Positions 49,512-61,309 of a stretch of 64,000 bases of DNA are shown here, one piece after another. The translations under genes were made by a program, and so were the position numbers. The notes beneath the pieces were generated by a model that had not been told where the DNA came from, did not search any database, and was given only the letters and a program-made list of their open reading frames with translations. Numbering within the stretch: position 1 is the first letter of the stretch; each line of letters begins with the position of its first letter. The stretch is from Paralichthys olivaceus (lineage: Eukaryota > Chordata > Actinopteri > Pleuronectiformes > Paralichthyidae), in assembly GCF_024713975.1 (NCBI RefSeq), contig NC_091114.1, positions 5,676,001 through 5,740,000 on the forward strand, written 5' to 3'.

Positions 49512-50523
49512 CTGCTACCTATGATGTGAATCTTTGTTCTTTAAATAGAATCACATGGTGAGAGACATCTGAAGCACTTAGAGTACATTATACTACTACT
49601 ACTACAGGTCTCTACCTCTTCCCTGTTATGCAAGAGATTATGTTTCTTACAATGTTGAAGAAAGTGATGGAAAAATCTTGGATCAGCCCCTTTTGTCCAG
49701 ATCTGAACCCAAATGTAACGGGTTATTTCTTGGCCCATGCTCTATCCCTCTCCCAACCAGCCAACCAGACAAGACAGGGGTGAAAACATAACTTCTTAGT
49801 GGAGGAAACAGTTTTAAGAGTCACATTGTAGAGTAACTGCTCTTGAAACTTTCAGACGTGACATGTACATGACACACATTCATAGTTTATTACGACGTGT
49901 GACTTGAAAACAAAAAGATATCAGCAAAGATGAGGGCAGTGGTTTGTGTACTACATCAGAAAATGTGATCATGTTTTGTGAGATCTCTTTTTATTTGCTG
50001 TGGGCTGTGGGGAACTTGTTCTATTGCTTCATCTGCCCCTTTCAAGTCCCGCAGACTGGATCATGGCTACCATGTGGTTGATAGAGTAATAAATATGATT
50101 TCATGAGTAATGATTTCACATTTTATTTGTGGATATGTGTGAGTTTAACACTTTGAATCCCTATTTCATGACACTGCTTGATGAGAGCAACTTCTGGTCA
50201 TTTCATGACTGTTTACTTGAAATATTCTGCTGGGGTGAAGTGAAGACACTGCAGAGACTTCCTGTTTGAAAGTGCTCAGACAAAGAGAGCAGAGGGTCTT
50301 TAGACTGTCGACCACACAGAGGCTAAATAAAGATCCTCACATGTGAGGTGTACGGAATTATTAAATAACGTGGTTAAGTTCAAGAAGTATATTCTGTATT
50401 TAGTGGGAGTGGAAAATATGGCAACTGACAACATCAAATTAGTTTGGCTGATTTAAAATCTTTATTTATTTTGCATTAAAAAGCTTTACATTCAGAATGT
50501 ATGGAAGTGAAACATGTTCAGCT

Positions 50524-52098
50524 CTAGATCTTTACACTGGAGTACACACATTCACTCCTGTCACCGTCTCTTTGTCTTCTTGCTCTGCTGAACCTGTGCT
50601 CCATTAAAGCAGCGTAATGTAGGTTGTCTGCATCTTGATGAACCTGCTAATAAAACATAAAAGTCATTTTCCATATTAGGAGGATATGTGTCTGAACATA
50701 GCTGATGTAGACAAGTGTTGAGAACAGAATTATTAAAGTCTAACTTCACCCAAAGTCCATGGAAATTTAAAAAATGCTGTTAGAATGCAGCGCTGGGAGG
50801 TGGGGCTAAGACACATGTACGACATACGAATTAGTTTGCTAAAGCTAAGTTATCTATATTGTCTATGGTCAACAACTCCCGTAGCAGCACACACACTTCT
50901 GCAAAATGTGATATTGAAACCAGCATTAATGTATTTCATCAAAGATCAGTCATAGGATTTAATTCTTAGTTCATTGGTCAAAAAATATAAAAAAGTGTGT
51001 GGTAGATATTCAAAGCTACTAAAGTAGTGCAACACTAACACTTACCTCCATATTCAGAGCTGCTGCAGCTGCTTGAGAGTCTAGTTGTGACAAAAGACAA
51101 CAACAAAAGTCTTATTCAAGATGCAATGAGCTGATGAACTGGATGTGGGGTGACTCTATTAGATGGATCAAAAGTCATGAAGTAAATTGGTCCATCACTT
51201 CATTGAGATTGAGTCATGGTGCAGTACTGCATAAACAAACACCAGCACTTTATTACCACTCTCAATCTGTGGCATGGACAATGTTTTCATGACGGTTATT
51301 TTCTTCAATGTACAAATAAGTATATTAAAATCTAAATGCATGATGATGTTATTAAAATCTGTTTTAGAGAACAACTAGAATGACGTTGTGAAGAGTGCAA
51401 ACTGGCACCAAGGTCCAACACTCGCTTCTAATTCAATCGAGCTGGACCAACTTGACGTCATTCATGTCTATAACTTGAGTTGAAATATTTCTACAACATT
51501 TGCGTGATGCAATATCATGAAAGCCAATCAGCACTGGCAGGTCCTGGCACCCGTCCGAGCTAGTGGGTGCTCAAACTGGCCACTGATCAGCTTCAGGTAG
51601 CACTGGGTTGTGTTTTAGTGTGAACGTGGATAAGACAAATCCTGCGACGTGTGAATGCACCATAAGAGATTTCCCTTTCTGTCTTTCAATGAATCTAGAT
51701 GTTCAAGTAACATGTTGCAACACTAACTCATGAATGTCTTTGCTGTTCTTCAGTATCATGCAAACTGAATTCACACCAACAAATATAAATGATGAGGATT
51801 ACCCCACCTGAGCACTGGCAGCAGTTTGTCTTGGACGCTCTTTGTGTTGTGTAAGCCAAAGAAACAACCAGGATTGTGGTGAACGCCAAAGCTCCACTCA
51901 AGAAATACACCAAGTGAAGATAGTCCACCACCTCTGCAGAGAGCCAGACATCAGGAGACATCACTGAGCTTTCCACCACTATTTAACAAATGTCACAATC
52001 TTTAAAAAAACTTTTTTTTACCTTTAAAGTTCACTTTGGTGCCGTTTCCAAACAGTATGTGTCCACATGCAGCGACAGCACAGTAGTAGGTCCCAGCA
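50524..52098 (-). pseudogene. NITR-8: class d NITR remnant with intact 3' exons and lost ectodomain
   Basis: From 3' to 5' on the minus strand: last exon 50524-50643 (NLHYAAL, a canonical ITIM, and ECVYSSVKI), 35 bp exon 51046-51080, membrane exon 51808-51933 (FLSGALAFTTILVVSLAY) and the end of an I domain 52022-52098 (AGTYYCAVAACGHILFGNGT, then KVNFK). All visible splice sites are good. Upstream of 52098 the Ig sequence stops and a retrotransposon gag fossil begins. No V domain or leader was found before NITR-9. The gene body sits where other blocks have only the relic last exon, so this is the best-preserved class d copy. The introns (50644-51045, 51081-51807) hold unassigned sequence. Confidence 0.82.
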
Positions 52099-52680
52099 AT
52101 CTTTGATTATGTTTGATAGTCCGTTTTGGAAGGTATCAACCAAGACTTTGTCATTCCAGCCACTATCACCTGCTAAGGTCTGAAACTCGATAGCATAATC
52201 CATAACAGTTTGTTTAATGGTGACCAAATTCTGGAAAGACTCCCAGCAATGGTTCGTGAGGTTGAAGATCTTGGAGAGGGCCTCTGTGAACAGGACTGAG
52301 GATTGGCACACCGGGGAGTTATGAGCAAATTCAGCTGTAGCCCATGCCTCTGCTCTGCCGGACAAGTGGGTGATGATTAAGGCTAGTTTGGCTCTCTCTG
52401 TGGGTAAGGAGGCAGCTTGCAGCTCAGAATGTAGTCCACACTGTCCCAGGATCGCTCAACAGTTTTCTGAATCCTCCCAGAAACACTCCGGTTCCGCCAG
52501 GTGAGGAGACGGGGGCTGCTGAAGTAGCTGGAACTACAGGGGATGTAGCAGACAAGGATCCTCCCATAAACCATGTTGAGCTGGGAATCTTGAAGGGAGA
52601 TACGCTCATCCTGCTGGTGGAGAGCAGCACAAACTGGAACCAGCTGGGTCCATTCTTGGCCAGTTTGTACTATCAGAACA
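52099..52680 (-). mobile_element. Ty3/Gypsy LTR-retrotransposon fossil, gag region only
   Basis: Minus-strand sequence resembles the gag (capsid-type) region of fish Ty3/Gypsy elements, for example the segments AEAWATAEF and ALSKIFN. It is a broken fragment with several disruptions. No pol region and no LTRs were recognised, so the element is far from whole and age cannot be estimated from LTR divergence. It abuts the I-domain exon of NITR-8. Confidence 0.75.
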
Positions 52681-53610
52681 GATCAGATCATTAAAAATCT
52701 CTTTTTTATTTCATACATTATTCTCTTGAGGGATAGAGGTTCAGTCATTTCTGGTATCCATTTGATGAAAGTTATGGATATGTGGCAGGGGCTAAAACCT
52801 GGAACAGTAATTGCTAGACCATGTGGGATCATAGACGATGCTTCCTGGAAACAGTGAAACCTATATCAATGAATTAATTTCACACTTTACTGTCCCAGCA
52901 CTTATTATAGGGACAAGTCATGAAAATAAAGATGAATGTATTATCTGTTAAAACCATCTACCAATGTAGTCAATAATAGTTGACCATGACCAACACAAGT
53001 CAAAAATAGACTTTATATGTGAGTGTCTGTGCACATGTGTAACAGAGAGGGAGCGAGAAGCATTGAGTGTGTTTTTGTGTGTTTGTGAGAGAGAGAGACA
53101 CTTAAGAGCATGAAGCGGGAGACTCAATTGTCTAACTGTTAAAGCCACAACAATGTCAATTTTGTTTATATTGGACACCACGCCAGAGTCACGATTAAAT
53201 AAAGACTTTATTCACAATACCAAATAATAAAGAAATGTTAAAGTAATCTGAGAGAGTTTGGAGGCCTGACCAAAAAAAGATAGCATGGGACGATCTGGAC
53301 CAACGAGGCAATGAGCCATCAAGTCCAGATACTTCCCCTCCTGTCGATAGTATCACTATCTAAATAAAACAAAAACCAAAAAGAGAGCACTACTAATACA
53401 AATTTAAAATGCAATGTTGAAGTGTTGGATGTGTTCTGCAACCTTTGTGTCTCCATGACCTTCCCCCACAAACGCACACACACACACACACTCACACACG
53501 CACACACACACACACACACACACAGGAGCTAAAACGTTTGATTCTTCCTTAGCTTCATTGTTTACATTCATTTCAGGGCAGATGGTGGATACACACCGGT
53601 GACATAAACT
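52681..53610. other. unassigned spacer upstream of NITR-8
   Basis: No gene is visible. A stretch at about 52895-53015 is a diverged copy of the spacer found near 37018 and 60797 (agcacttatta-, -ccaatgtag-, -gttgac-). The rest, including 53165-53460, is not recognised. Confidence 0.5.
53468..53523. repeat. CA microsatellite
   Basis: Interrupted (CA)n with ctcacacacgc interruptions. Confidence 0.9.
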
Positions 53611-54452
53611 TGTGTCGTAGCCTTTGGCTCAGTAGGTGTTCTCATAGTCCAGTTTACATGCTCATGTCGTACCCATGCTAATTAGATCCATGTTGTGTAA
53701 AAGAGCTGAAATCTCATGGTTTATATAGAAAACCTTTTACTGCTGGTGCAGCAGTACAGCAGAGAGAGACTTCCGTGTGACTGTGTGTTTAATTAATAAC
53801 GTCAGTCATAGGTCACAGCAAAAAAGACAGTGAAAATACTTTTACCACAGTTTCCATGTCTGTTGAATATGTCACAAATATAAATATTTGCAACACTTCC
53901 TGTTCCTGTTTCAAAGTAAAACGCACTCTATCTCTCTGTAGACTGAAACCATTTAATTTTTTTTTAACAAGGTTTATATTGTTATTATTGTAGGACAGGA
54001 AGATGCACAGCTTCATATCATAGTGTTCTGGCATTTAGTTGAGAAGGAACCTTCTTTTATTCAAGGAAATACAGACGTCATCACCTCACGTAGCAGCTTC
54101 TCAGCAGACACACTCCCTACGTGAACACACAGCAGATCAATGACGCAGCCGTCACTCGCTGCACACACACACAGACGGAGCCACAAACTTTCATTACATG
54201 AAGTTTAATCATTGTTTTCCACATGTCATCGTCAAAGTGTCAAACCAACAAAGACCAACAGCAACTGTCCAAACATTGCCCCCCCCCCCCCCCACACGTT
54301 GTTGTTGTATTTGATCATTAATCATAAAAAAAGCAACATTTATATTTGGAAAAAGGATAAAAAAGCATAACAGACCAGAATCATGCTCCACCACTAAAGA
54401 AAGACTGAGAAATCCCACATCTCAAACAAAGACGGTTCTAAAACACACAATT

Positions 54453-56481
54453 CTACAGTTTAACACCTGAGTACACACATTCATCCCTGGTGTTGTCCCT
54501 CTGTCGTCTTGATCTGCTGGCCACTTTCACATTTAACGCAGCGTAATGGAGGCCATCTGCATCTTGGTTGCCCTGGAAACGACATATAAGTACATCAAGA
54601 TGGCTCCTGATGAAAAACGTATTTGTTGCGGAATGTAAATTTCACACTAAAATGATTATATTTACCTCTGCATTTGTTGTGGAGGGAGATGATGGTTGTG
54701 TACAAGACTCTGGGTATGAAACACATAAAAACTTTGAGTCACTCTTTTGTCCACACATGTACTGTTAGGTGCCTTTACCTCTTAACCTGATTTGAACCTT
54801 GGTTTTTAATTTAATGTGAAACATGAAACTTTAATTCATGTTTTATGATTCATGCATTTATTTATGAAATGTTTTAAGGTGTCCTTATCTAGAAAGGTGC
54901 CGTGAAATAAAATGTATTATTATCATTTTGCTCAAAATCTAAACTGAACTCTATCTAGAGATGAGTGGTTACCTGAACATCTCCAGCATGTTCTCTTGTT
55001 TATCTTGTACAGTAACACAGCCAGCAAAACACTGATGGTGAATGTCAAAGCTCCACTCAGGAAAAACACCGTCCAGTTCACCTCATCTGCAACAGGAGAA
55101 ATTCTATTAATTCTGTTTCCTCTTTTTTAATTTTTAATTTAACTTTGCAAGACAAGTGACAAGACATTTCTATATAAAAAGAAAAAATAGTATTAATAAT
55201 TATAATAACAAAACTAATAATCATGTAATAATAATGATCATATAATGATATGAACCATCTGACCACTATAACAACAATAATGTCCCCATCACAATAATAA
55301 TAATAGTAATAATAATATGATCATTGAGGGAAAAAAAGAAAAGAAAAAAAGCTGCACTCATACTTAATAATTCACGTCTTGTCACCACTAGTGTTATTTA
55401 TAATAACAGTATATTATAACCATTACTATGATCATCGTTATCATCACCAATAATAATCATGAATAAAAAATTCTACTTAGTTGTGGTGCACACCACCACC
55501 GTCCACTGGTGGTGAAGCATTGTAGGGTCACCGTCAGGAGGGACATTCAGACAGGACAGGATTTTACCAATTGTTTGGTCCCAACTGTCACAATACATCA
55601 AGTGAGACAGTCTCTGGTAGTGACTCACCATCAATGTCCAGCTTGGTCCCGTTTCCAAACAGTATGTGTCCACATGCAGCCACAGCACAGTAGTAGGTCC
55701 CAGCATGAGAACGGTTCAGTCTCAGTGACAAGTTGTAGACACAGGTGTGTGTCTGTGTGTCAGGTTTCCTCTCACACTGATCCTTCCTGTCTCCGTGGGT
55801 GTAAATGAGTCCTGACTGAGGTTCTTCAGAGTTCTTGAACCAGTAAACACTGTGTTCTCCATCACAGGTCCCAGTGTGAACTGTACAGCTGAGAGTCACA
55901 GAGCCTCCTGGCTGGATGTTCTCAGACTGATGCACCAGAGCCTGGATGTTCAACCCTGAACCTTTCACACTGACAGTGATTCCCTCCGTGAACTCAAACT
56001 CAGATGAATTACTCTTGAAACAGTAGTAAGTAGCTGAGTCTGAAAGTTGCACTTCTGAGATTTTTAGTTGACTATCAACATCAGTAGATTCCAGAGTGAA
56101 GCGTGGATTGTTCTTGAATTCGTTTAATAATGAAAACGTTTTTGATAACTTGTAAGCGATTGAGATAAATCGAGGCTTCTGTCCTGGTGTTTGCTTGAAC
56201 CAATATATCTTATTGTCCTCCCCCTCATAGAAACACTGGAAAGTCAAGTTGTCTCCAACATCAACTGATGTAAATCCACTCTCTTGTTGAGACAAGATAA
56301 AATGATGCATCTGAACTGAAGAGAAAAAGGAGAAAAGCAAAACAACAGTTAATTTTATGTGACAGAAATGAAATCGTAATCAACATCAGGACCGACTGAA
56401 TATTTATAAAACACACAACTCACCCATTTTCCCGAAGAGGAAACATGTCAGGTAGAGAATGAACTGCGGAGATGTCATCAT
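54453..56481 (-). CDS. NITR-9: novel immune-type receptor, class a, with ITIM
   Basis: Exons on the minus strand are 56424-56481, 55629-56315, 54973-55086, 54666-54709 and 54453-54572, in frame, giving 340 aa. The V-domain start (SQQESGFTSVDV, LTFQCFYEGED) is like NITR-2, its middle (PGQKPRFISIAYK) like NITR-4, and its end is its own (FKSNSSEFEFTEGITV). The I domain has GTCDGEHSV, as in NITR-7 and -11, and FGNGTKLDI. The tail holds the ITIM LHYAAL and CVYSGV. The G tract is 15 bases, and the likely polyadenylation signal is at 54056-54061. No lesion was found. Confidence 0.92.
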
Positions 56482-56586
56482 GTTGAAATCGTCGTGTTGA
56501 ATGACAAACAGCCCGACACTTTCTCCTCTCTTCAGAGTAAAGACTTGTGTTGATTGGCCAGCAGGGCAACACTGATCACATGATCA
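56482..56586 (-). promoter_or_regulatory. proximal 5' flank of NITR-9
   Basis: Same conserved blocks as before NITR-2, with tgatcacatgatca at 56573-56586. Function is inferred. Confidence 0.45.
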
Positions 56587-57458
56587 CTGCTACCTATGAT
56601 GTGAATCTTTGTTCTTTAAATAGAATCACATGGTGAGAGACATCTGAAGCACTTAGAGTACATTATACTACTACTACTACAGGTCTCTACCTCTTCCCTG
56701 TTATGTAAGAGATTATGTGTCTTACAATGTTGAAGAAAGTGATGGAAAAATCTTGGATCAGCCCCTTTTGTCCAGATCTGAACCCAAATGTAACGGGTTA
56801 TTTCTTGGCCCATGCTCTATCCCTCACCCAACCAGCCAACCAGACAAGACAGGGGTGAAAACATAACCTCCTTAGTGGAGGAAACAGTTTTAAGAGTCAC
56901 ATTGTAGAGTAACTGCTCTTGAAACTTTCAGACGTGACATGTACATGACACACATTCATAGTTTATTACGACGTGTGACTTGAAAACAAAAAGATATCAG
57001 CAAAGATGAGGGCAGTGGTTTGTGTACTACATCAGAAAATGTGATCATATTTTGTGAGATCTCTTTTTATTTGCTGTGGGCTGTGGGGAACTTGTTCTAT
57101 TGCTTCATCTGCCCCTTTCAAGTCCCACAGACTGGATCATGGCTACCATGTGGTTGATGGAGTAATAAATATGATTCCATGAGTAATGATTTCACATTTT
57201 ATTTGTGGATATGTGTGAGTTTAACACTTTGAATCCCTATTTCATGACACTGCTTGATGAGAGCAACTTCTGGTCATTTCATTACTGTTTACTTAAATAT
57301 TCTGCTGGGGTGAAGTGAAGACACTGCAGAGACTTCCTGTTTGAAAGTGCTCAGACAAAGAGAGCAGAGGGTCTTTAGACTGTCGACCACACAGAGGCTA
57401 AATAAAGATCCTCACATGTGAGGTGTACGAAATGTTTAAACAACATGTGGTTAAGTTC

Positions 57459-57780
57459 TCCTCTACTTCCCCCTCCCCACTATCACTCTCTCTTCTCTCC
57501 TTTCTTTTCCACCCATCTCTCCTCTCCTCCCCCCTTTTTCTCTACTCACCCCAACCGGTCGAGGCAGATGACCGTCCACATTTGAGCCTGGTTCTGCTCC
57601 AGGTTTCTCCCTGTTAATGAGGGAGTTTTACCTCTCCACAGTCGCCAAAGTGCTGCTCATTGTGGGAACTGTTGGGTTTCTCTATATTTAATAAGATTTT
57701 AAGGTCTTGACCTTCTATGTAAAGTGCCTTGAGATAATGTATATTATGATTTGGCGCTATACAAATAAAACTGAATTGAA
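57459..57780 (+). mobile_element. 321 bp interspersed element (copy 3)
   Basis: Same element as at 34008, at the homologous site, with ttaagttc on both sides (57451-57458 and 57781-57788). Confidence 0.8.
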
Positions 57781-57930
57781 TTAAGTTCAAGAACTTTATT
57801 CTGTACTTAGTGGGAGTGGAAAATATGGCAACTGACAACATCAAATTAGTTTGGCTGATTTAATATCTTTATTTGTTTTGCATTAAAAAGCTTTACATTC
57901 AGAATGTATGGAAGTGAAACATGTTCAGCT

Positions 57931-58047
57931 CTACTGCTTTACACTGGAGTACACACATTCACTCCTGTCACCGTCTGTTTGTCTTCTTGCTCTGCTGAAC
58001 CTGTGCTCCATTAAAGCAGAGTAATGTAGGTTGTCTGCATCTTCATC
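57931..58047 (-). pseudogene. relic last exon of a class d NITR (copy 4)
   Basis: Orphan exon with LHYSAL and ECVYSSVKQ before the stop, placed as in the other three relics. Confidence 0.75.
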
Positions 58048-58951
58048 ATCAGTATTATCATCTTCATGGTTCAAGTTTTCAGCACCAATTATTTTTTTTC
58101 ATAATCTGTCTTTTCTAATCCTGAAACTTCAGAGGATTTTGTTATTCACAATGTCGAGCTACGTCACTTACTGCCCTTTAGTCTCCAACAACCTTTCTAC
58201 CAAAGATGAGCTTTCCACTTATTCTGTGAAGCTGTCACGATCATTTCCTTTAGTTTTCTTCTCCTGCTGCTGCTCACGCTACATTAAAGGCTCAGTTCAC
58301 TCAAATTACTTGTCTTTCCCCTGAGCCTTGTGCAGTTTTTGCTTTAAACTATATTGAGGTTTTGAGATCTGCATCTCTGAGATCAGTGCTGCCGCCAACG
58401 TCCTCACTTCATAGAGGTGAACATAGTCTTCAGTCACTTTGTCTCATCAGCAGATAACATGTTTGGTTGGTACACACAATGATAATAAGTCATGCAAACC
58501 TAACTAAAGCACTACTAGGGCAAACAAGGAAATGATCAAAAGATGCTTGCATGTGGTCACCATGTTTCCGACAGATAGGTGTGATCTGTGAACGGTGAAA
58601 CTCGGCTTCACAAGAAAGCTCATGCTGCGGCAGGATGCACGTCGTCCACTGTTACCTTCATTACTTTGCATGAACAGACACAGTAGAAAAGAGTCATGCA
58701 CACAATGGAAAACTAGTTTTATTGAGATGATAGCAAACTGAAGCTTTACATGTTTCACACGGAGGTAAACATCTTATACACAGAACTGTTCTGATGTCAG
58801 TAAAGACATAGTTACACCTACACTAATGTGGTGATTAAACACAGAGACAAATACAGGAGGTGTCCAGCTCTACTGCCTGGACACTACAGTATTAGTATAA
58901 AAAGCCCATAGGTGCAACAACATCATTTGTGGTTTCCTGCACTGCACACTT

Positions 58952-60367
58952 TCACTGCTTTATTCCTGAGTTCACACATTCAGCCTTTCTGTTGTCCCTC
59001 TGTGGTCTTGATCTGTTGGAGAAGTTTACATTCAAAGCAGCATAATGGAGGTCGTCTGCATCTCGGTAACCCTGGTTACAAAACATGTAGAGGCGGATTA
59101 GGATATTATATAGATAGAAATAGAAATTGAAACGGTAAAAGGATGTTTGAATGGTCATTAACGTCACCTGTGGATTTGTTGTGGGGGGAGCTGATGATCT
59201 TGCTTGTGACTCTGGTTATAAAACACACAAAATGTTCCTTTATTCAGAAGTTATATTCAGTGAATGCAAGCTATTGGATGAAACTGTTTCCACGTACCTG
59301 TGCACTGGCAGCTGTTTCTCTTGATTGTTTGATACATGGAGGAAGCCAGAGAAACTCACAGGAAGATGGTGGCTGTCAGAGCTCCGCTCAAGAAATAAAC
59401 ATGAGATCTGGGAGATTTCAACTCATCTGCAGAGAACAAGAGCTTATTTCTGTCTTGTTACAACATTTGATTAGAAACTTATACAAAATATTATTTCATT
59501 AAACAAGATGAGCTCTGTTACTCACGTTTAAAGTCCAGCTTGGTCCCGTTTCCAAACAGTATGTGTCCACATGCAGCGACAGCACAGTAGTAGGTCCCAG
59601 CATGAGAACGGTTCAGTCTCATTGACAAGTTGTAGACACAGGTGTGTGTCTGTGTGTCAGGTTTCCTCTCACACTGATCCTTCCTGTCTCCGTGGATGTA
59701 AATGAGTCCTGACTGAGGTTCTTCAGAGTTCTTGAACCAGTAAACACTGTGGTCTCCACCACAGGTCCCAGTGTGAACTGTACAGCTGAGAGTCACAGAG
59801 CCTCCTGGCTGGATGTTCTCAGACTGATGCACCAGAGCCTGGATGTTCAACCCTGAACCTTTCACACTGACAGTGACGCCCTGTGCAAACGTCAAGACGA
59901 ACATGTAGCTGTGTGCAGTAGTAAGTACCAGAGTCTGAAACTTTCAGATTAGAAATCTTCAAGTGATGTGTGCCTTTTTCAGAACCCAGCATCCTTGAAT
60001 TCATTAAAAAAAGTGGTCTTGGCATTAAACATGTAAAAGCTGGAGATGAACCTCCTGTGCTGGAGTTTGTTTGTACCAGAGGAGCCATGCTGAATCCTCA
60101 CTTTTATAGAAACACGGCAAAGTCACATTGTCTCCAACTTTGTCTGATAATGACCGTTTGTCTTGATGCACGATGGAGGGCAGATAAGATGAGCTGTGAG
60201 CTGAAGGGCAAGGAGAATAAGAACAGATGAAATGAAAATAGAAAGAAAATATGATGAGATATTGCATGAAGAGTTATTGTGAAGAAAAGGTCACAGAAAC
60301 ACAACTCACCCATGTTCCCTGGGAAGAGACATGTGAGATAGAAGACAAACTTGAGAGAAGTCATCAT
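58952..60367 (-). pseudogene. NITR-10: class c NITR-like pseudogene, less decayed sister of NITR-3
   Basis: Exons on the minus strand: leader 60310-60367, V plus I exon 59526-60200, membrane 59298-59426, 44 bp exon 59168-59211 and a full-length last exon 58952-59071. The last exon keeps the ITIM LHYAAL and ends ECVNSGIKQ, where the second tyrosine has become asparagine. The V domain shows the same two frame breaks as NITR-3. The membrane exon keeps one of the three stops seen in NITR-3. The I domain is open (GTCGGDHSVYWFK, FGNGTKLDF). A polyadenylation signal is at 58718-58723. Transcription is possible, but a full receptor is not. Confidence 0.83.
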
Positions 60368-60915
60368 GTTTGAATTCCTGTGTTTTAAATGAGAAGAATC
60401 TTGACACGTTCTCCAGTCTTCAGAGACAAGACTGTGATTGGCCAATCTGCAGTGACACTGTTCTGTGTGTCCTACTGAAGAAACGTGATGACATGTTCAC
60501 TGCCACCAATGTTTCAAGTTAGGGGCCTTCTCAGAAATTTCACACTGTGAGAGACTCTTTATCTCACCAACATATTTTAAATCACAGAATAAATAAATCA
60601 CAGGTACACACAGTAATGACATACATGGCATGAAGCTGATCACCATTATGCTGAACACATACAGTAACATGAATATGTGATCATTTTACTTTATTGTCAT
60701 TAACAATTAAAATTATCATAAATGTTACAATTAATAGAAATGATATAATTTAAGTTTAATTGCAAACGGATAGAATGTCAAATAAAGGTAACTGAAGCAC
60801 TTATTACAGTGACGAGTCATGATAATAAAGAAGAGGTTTATTTTCTGTTCAAAGCATTTACCAATGTCGCAAATACTAGTTGACTATGACCAACACGAGA
60901 CAAAAGCAGCTTTCT
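60368..60915. other. spacer between NITR-10 and NITR-11
   Basis: Contains the NITR-10 5' flank with a self-complementary CCAAT-type box (attggccaat near 60437). It has an AT-rich stretch at about 60600-60770 that is absent between NITR-3 and NITR-4. No gene is visible. Confidence 0.5.
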
Positions 60916-61309
60916 TTTATTCAAGGAAATACAGACGTCATCACCTCACGTAGCAGCTTCTCAGCAGACACACTCCCTATGTGAACACACAGCAGATCAA
61001 CGACGCAGCCGTCACTCGCTGCACACACACACACAGACGGAGCCACAAACTTTCATGACATGAAGTTTAATCATTGTTTTCCACATGTCATCGTCAAAGT
61101 GTCAAACCAACAAAGACCAACAGCAACTGTCCAAACATTGCCCCCCCCCCACACGTTGTTGTTGTATTTTATCATTAATCACAAAAAAAGCAACATTTAT
61201 ATTTGGAAAAAGGATAAAAAAGCATAATAGACCAGAATCATGCTCCACCACTAAAGAAAGACTGAGAAATCCCACATCTCAAACAAAGACGGTTCTAAAA
61301 CACACAATT

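Larger units (their letters stand above)
43568..50523. repeat. array 2 compound block without the 321 bp element
   Basis: Holds NITR-6, relic 3, NITR-7 and the NITR-7 upstream block. It is followed by NITR-8 at the position where the other blocks have only a relic exon. Confidence 0.75.
54056..60915. repeat. array 2 compound block: NITR-9, element, relic 4, NITR-10
   Basis: Sister of 30583-37136, with the same order of parts and the same class c pseudogene lineage. It is followed by the partial block with NITR-11. Confidence 0.8.
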
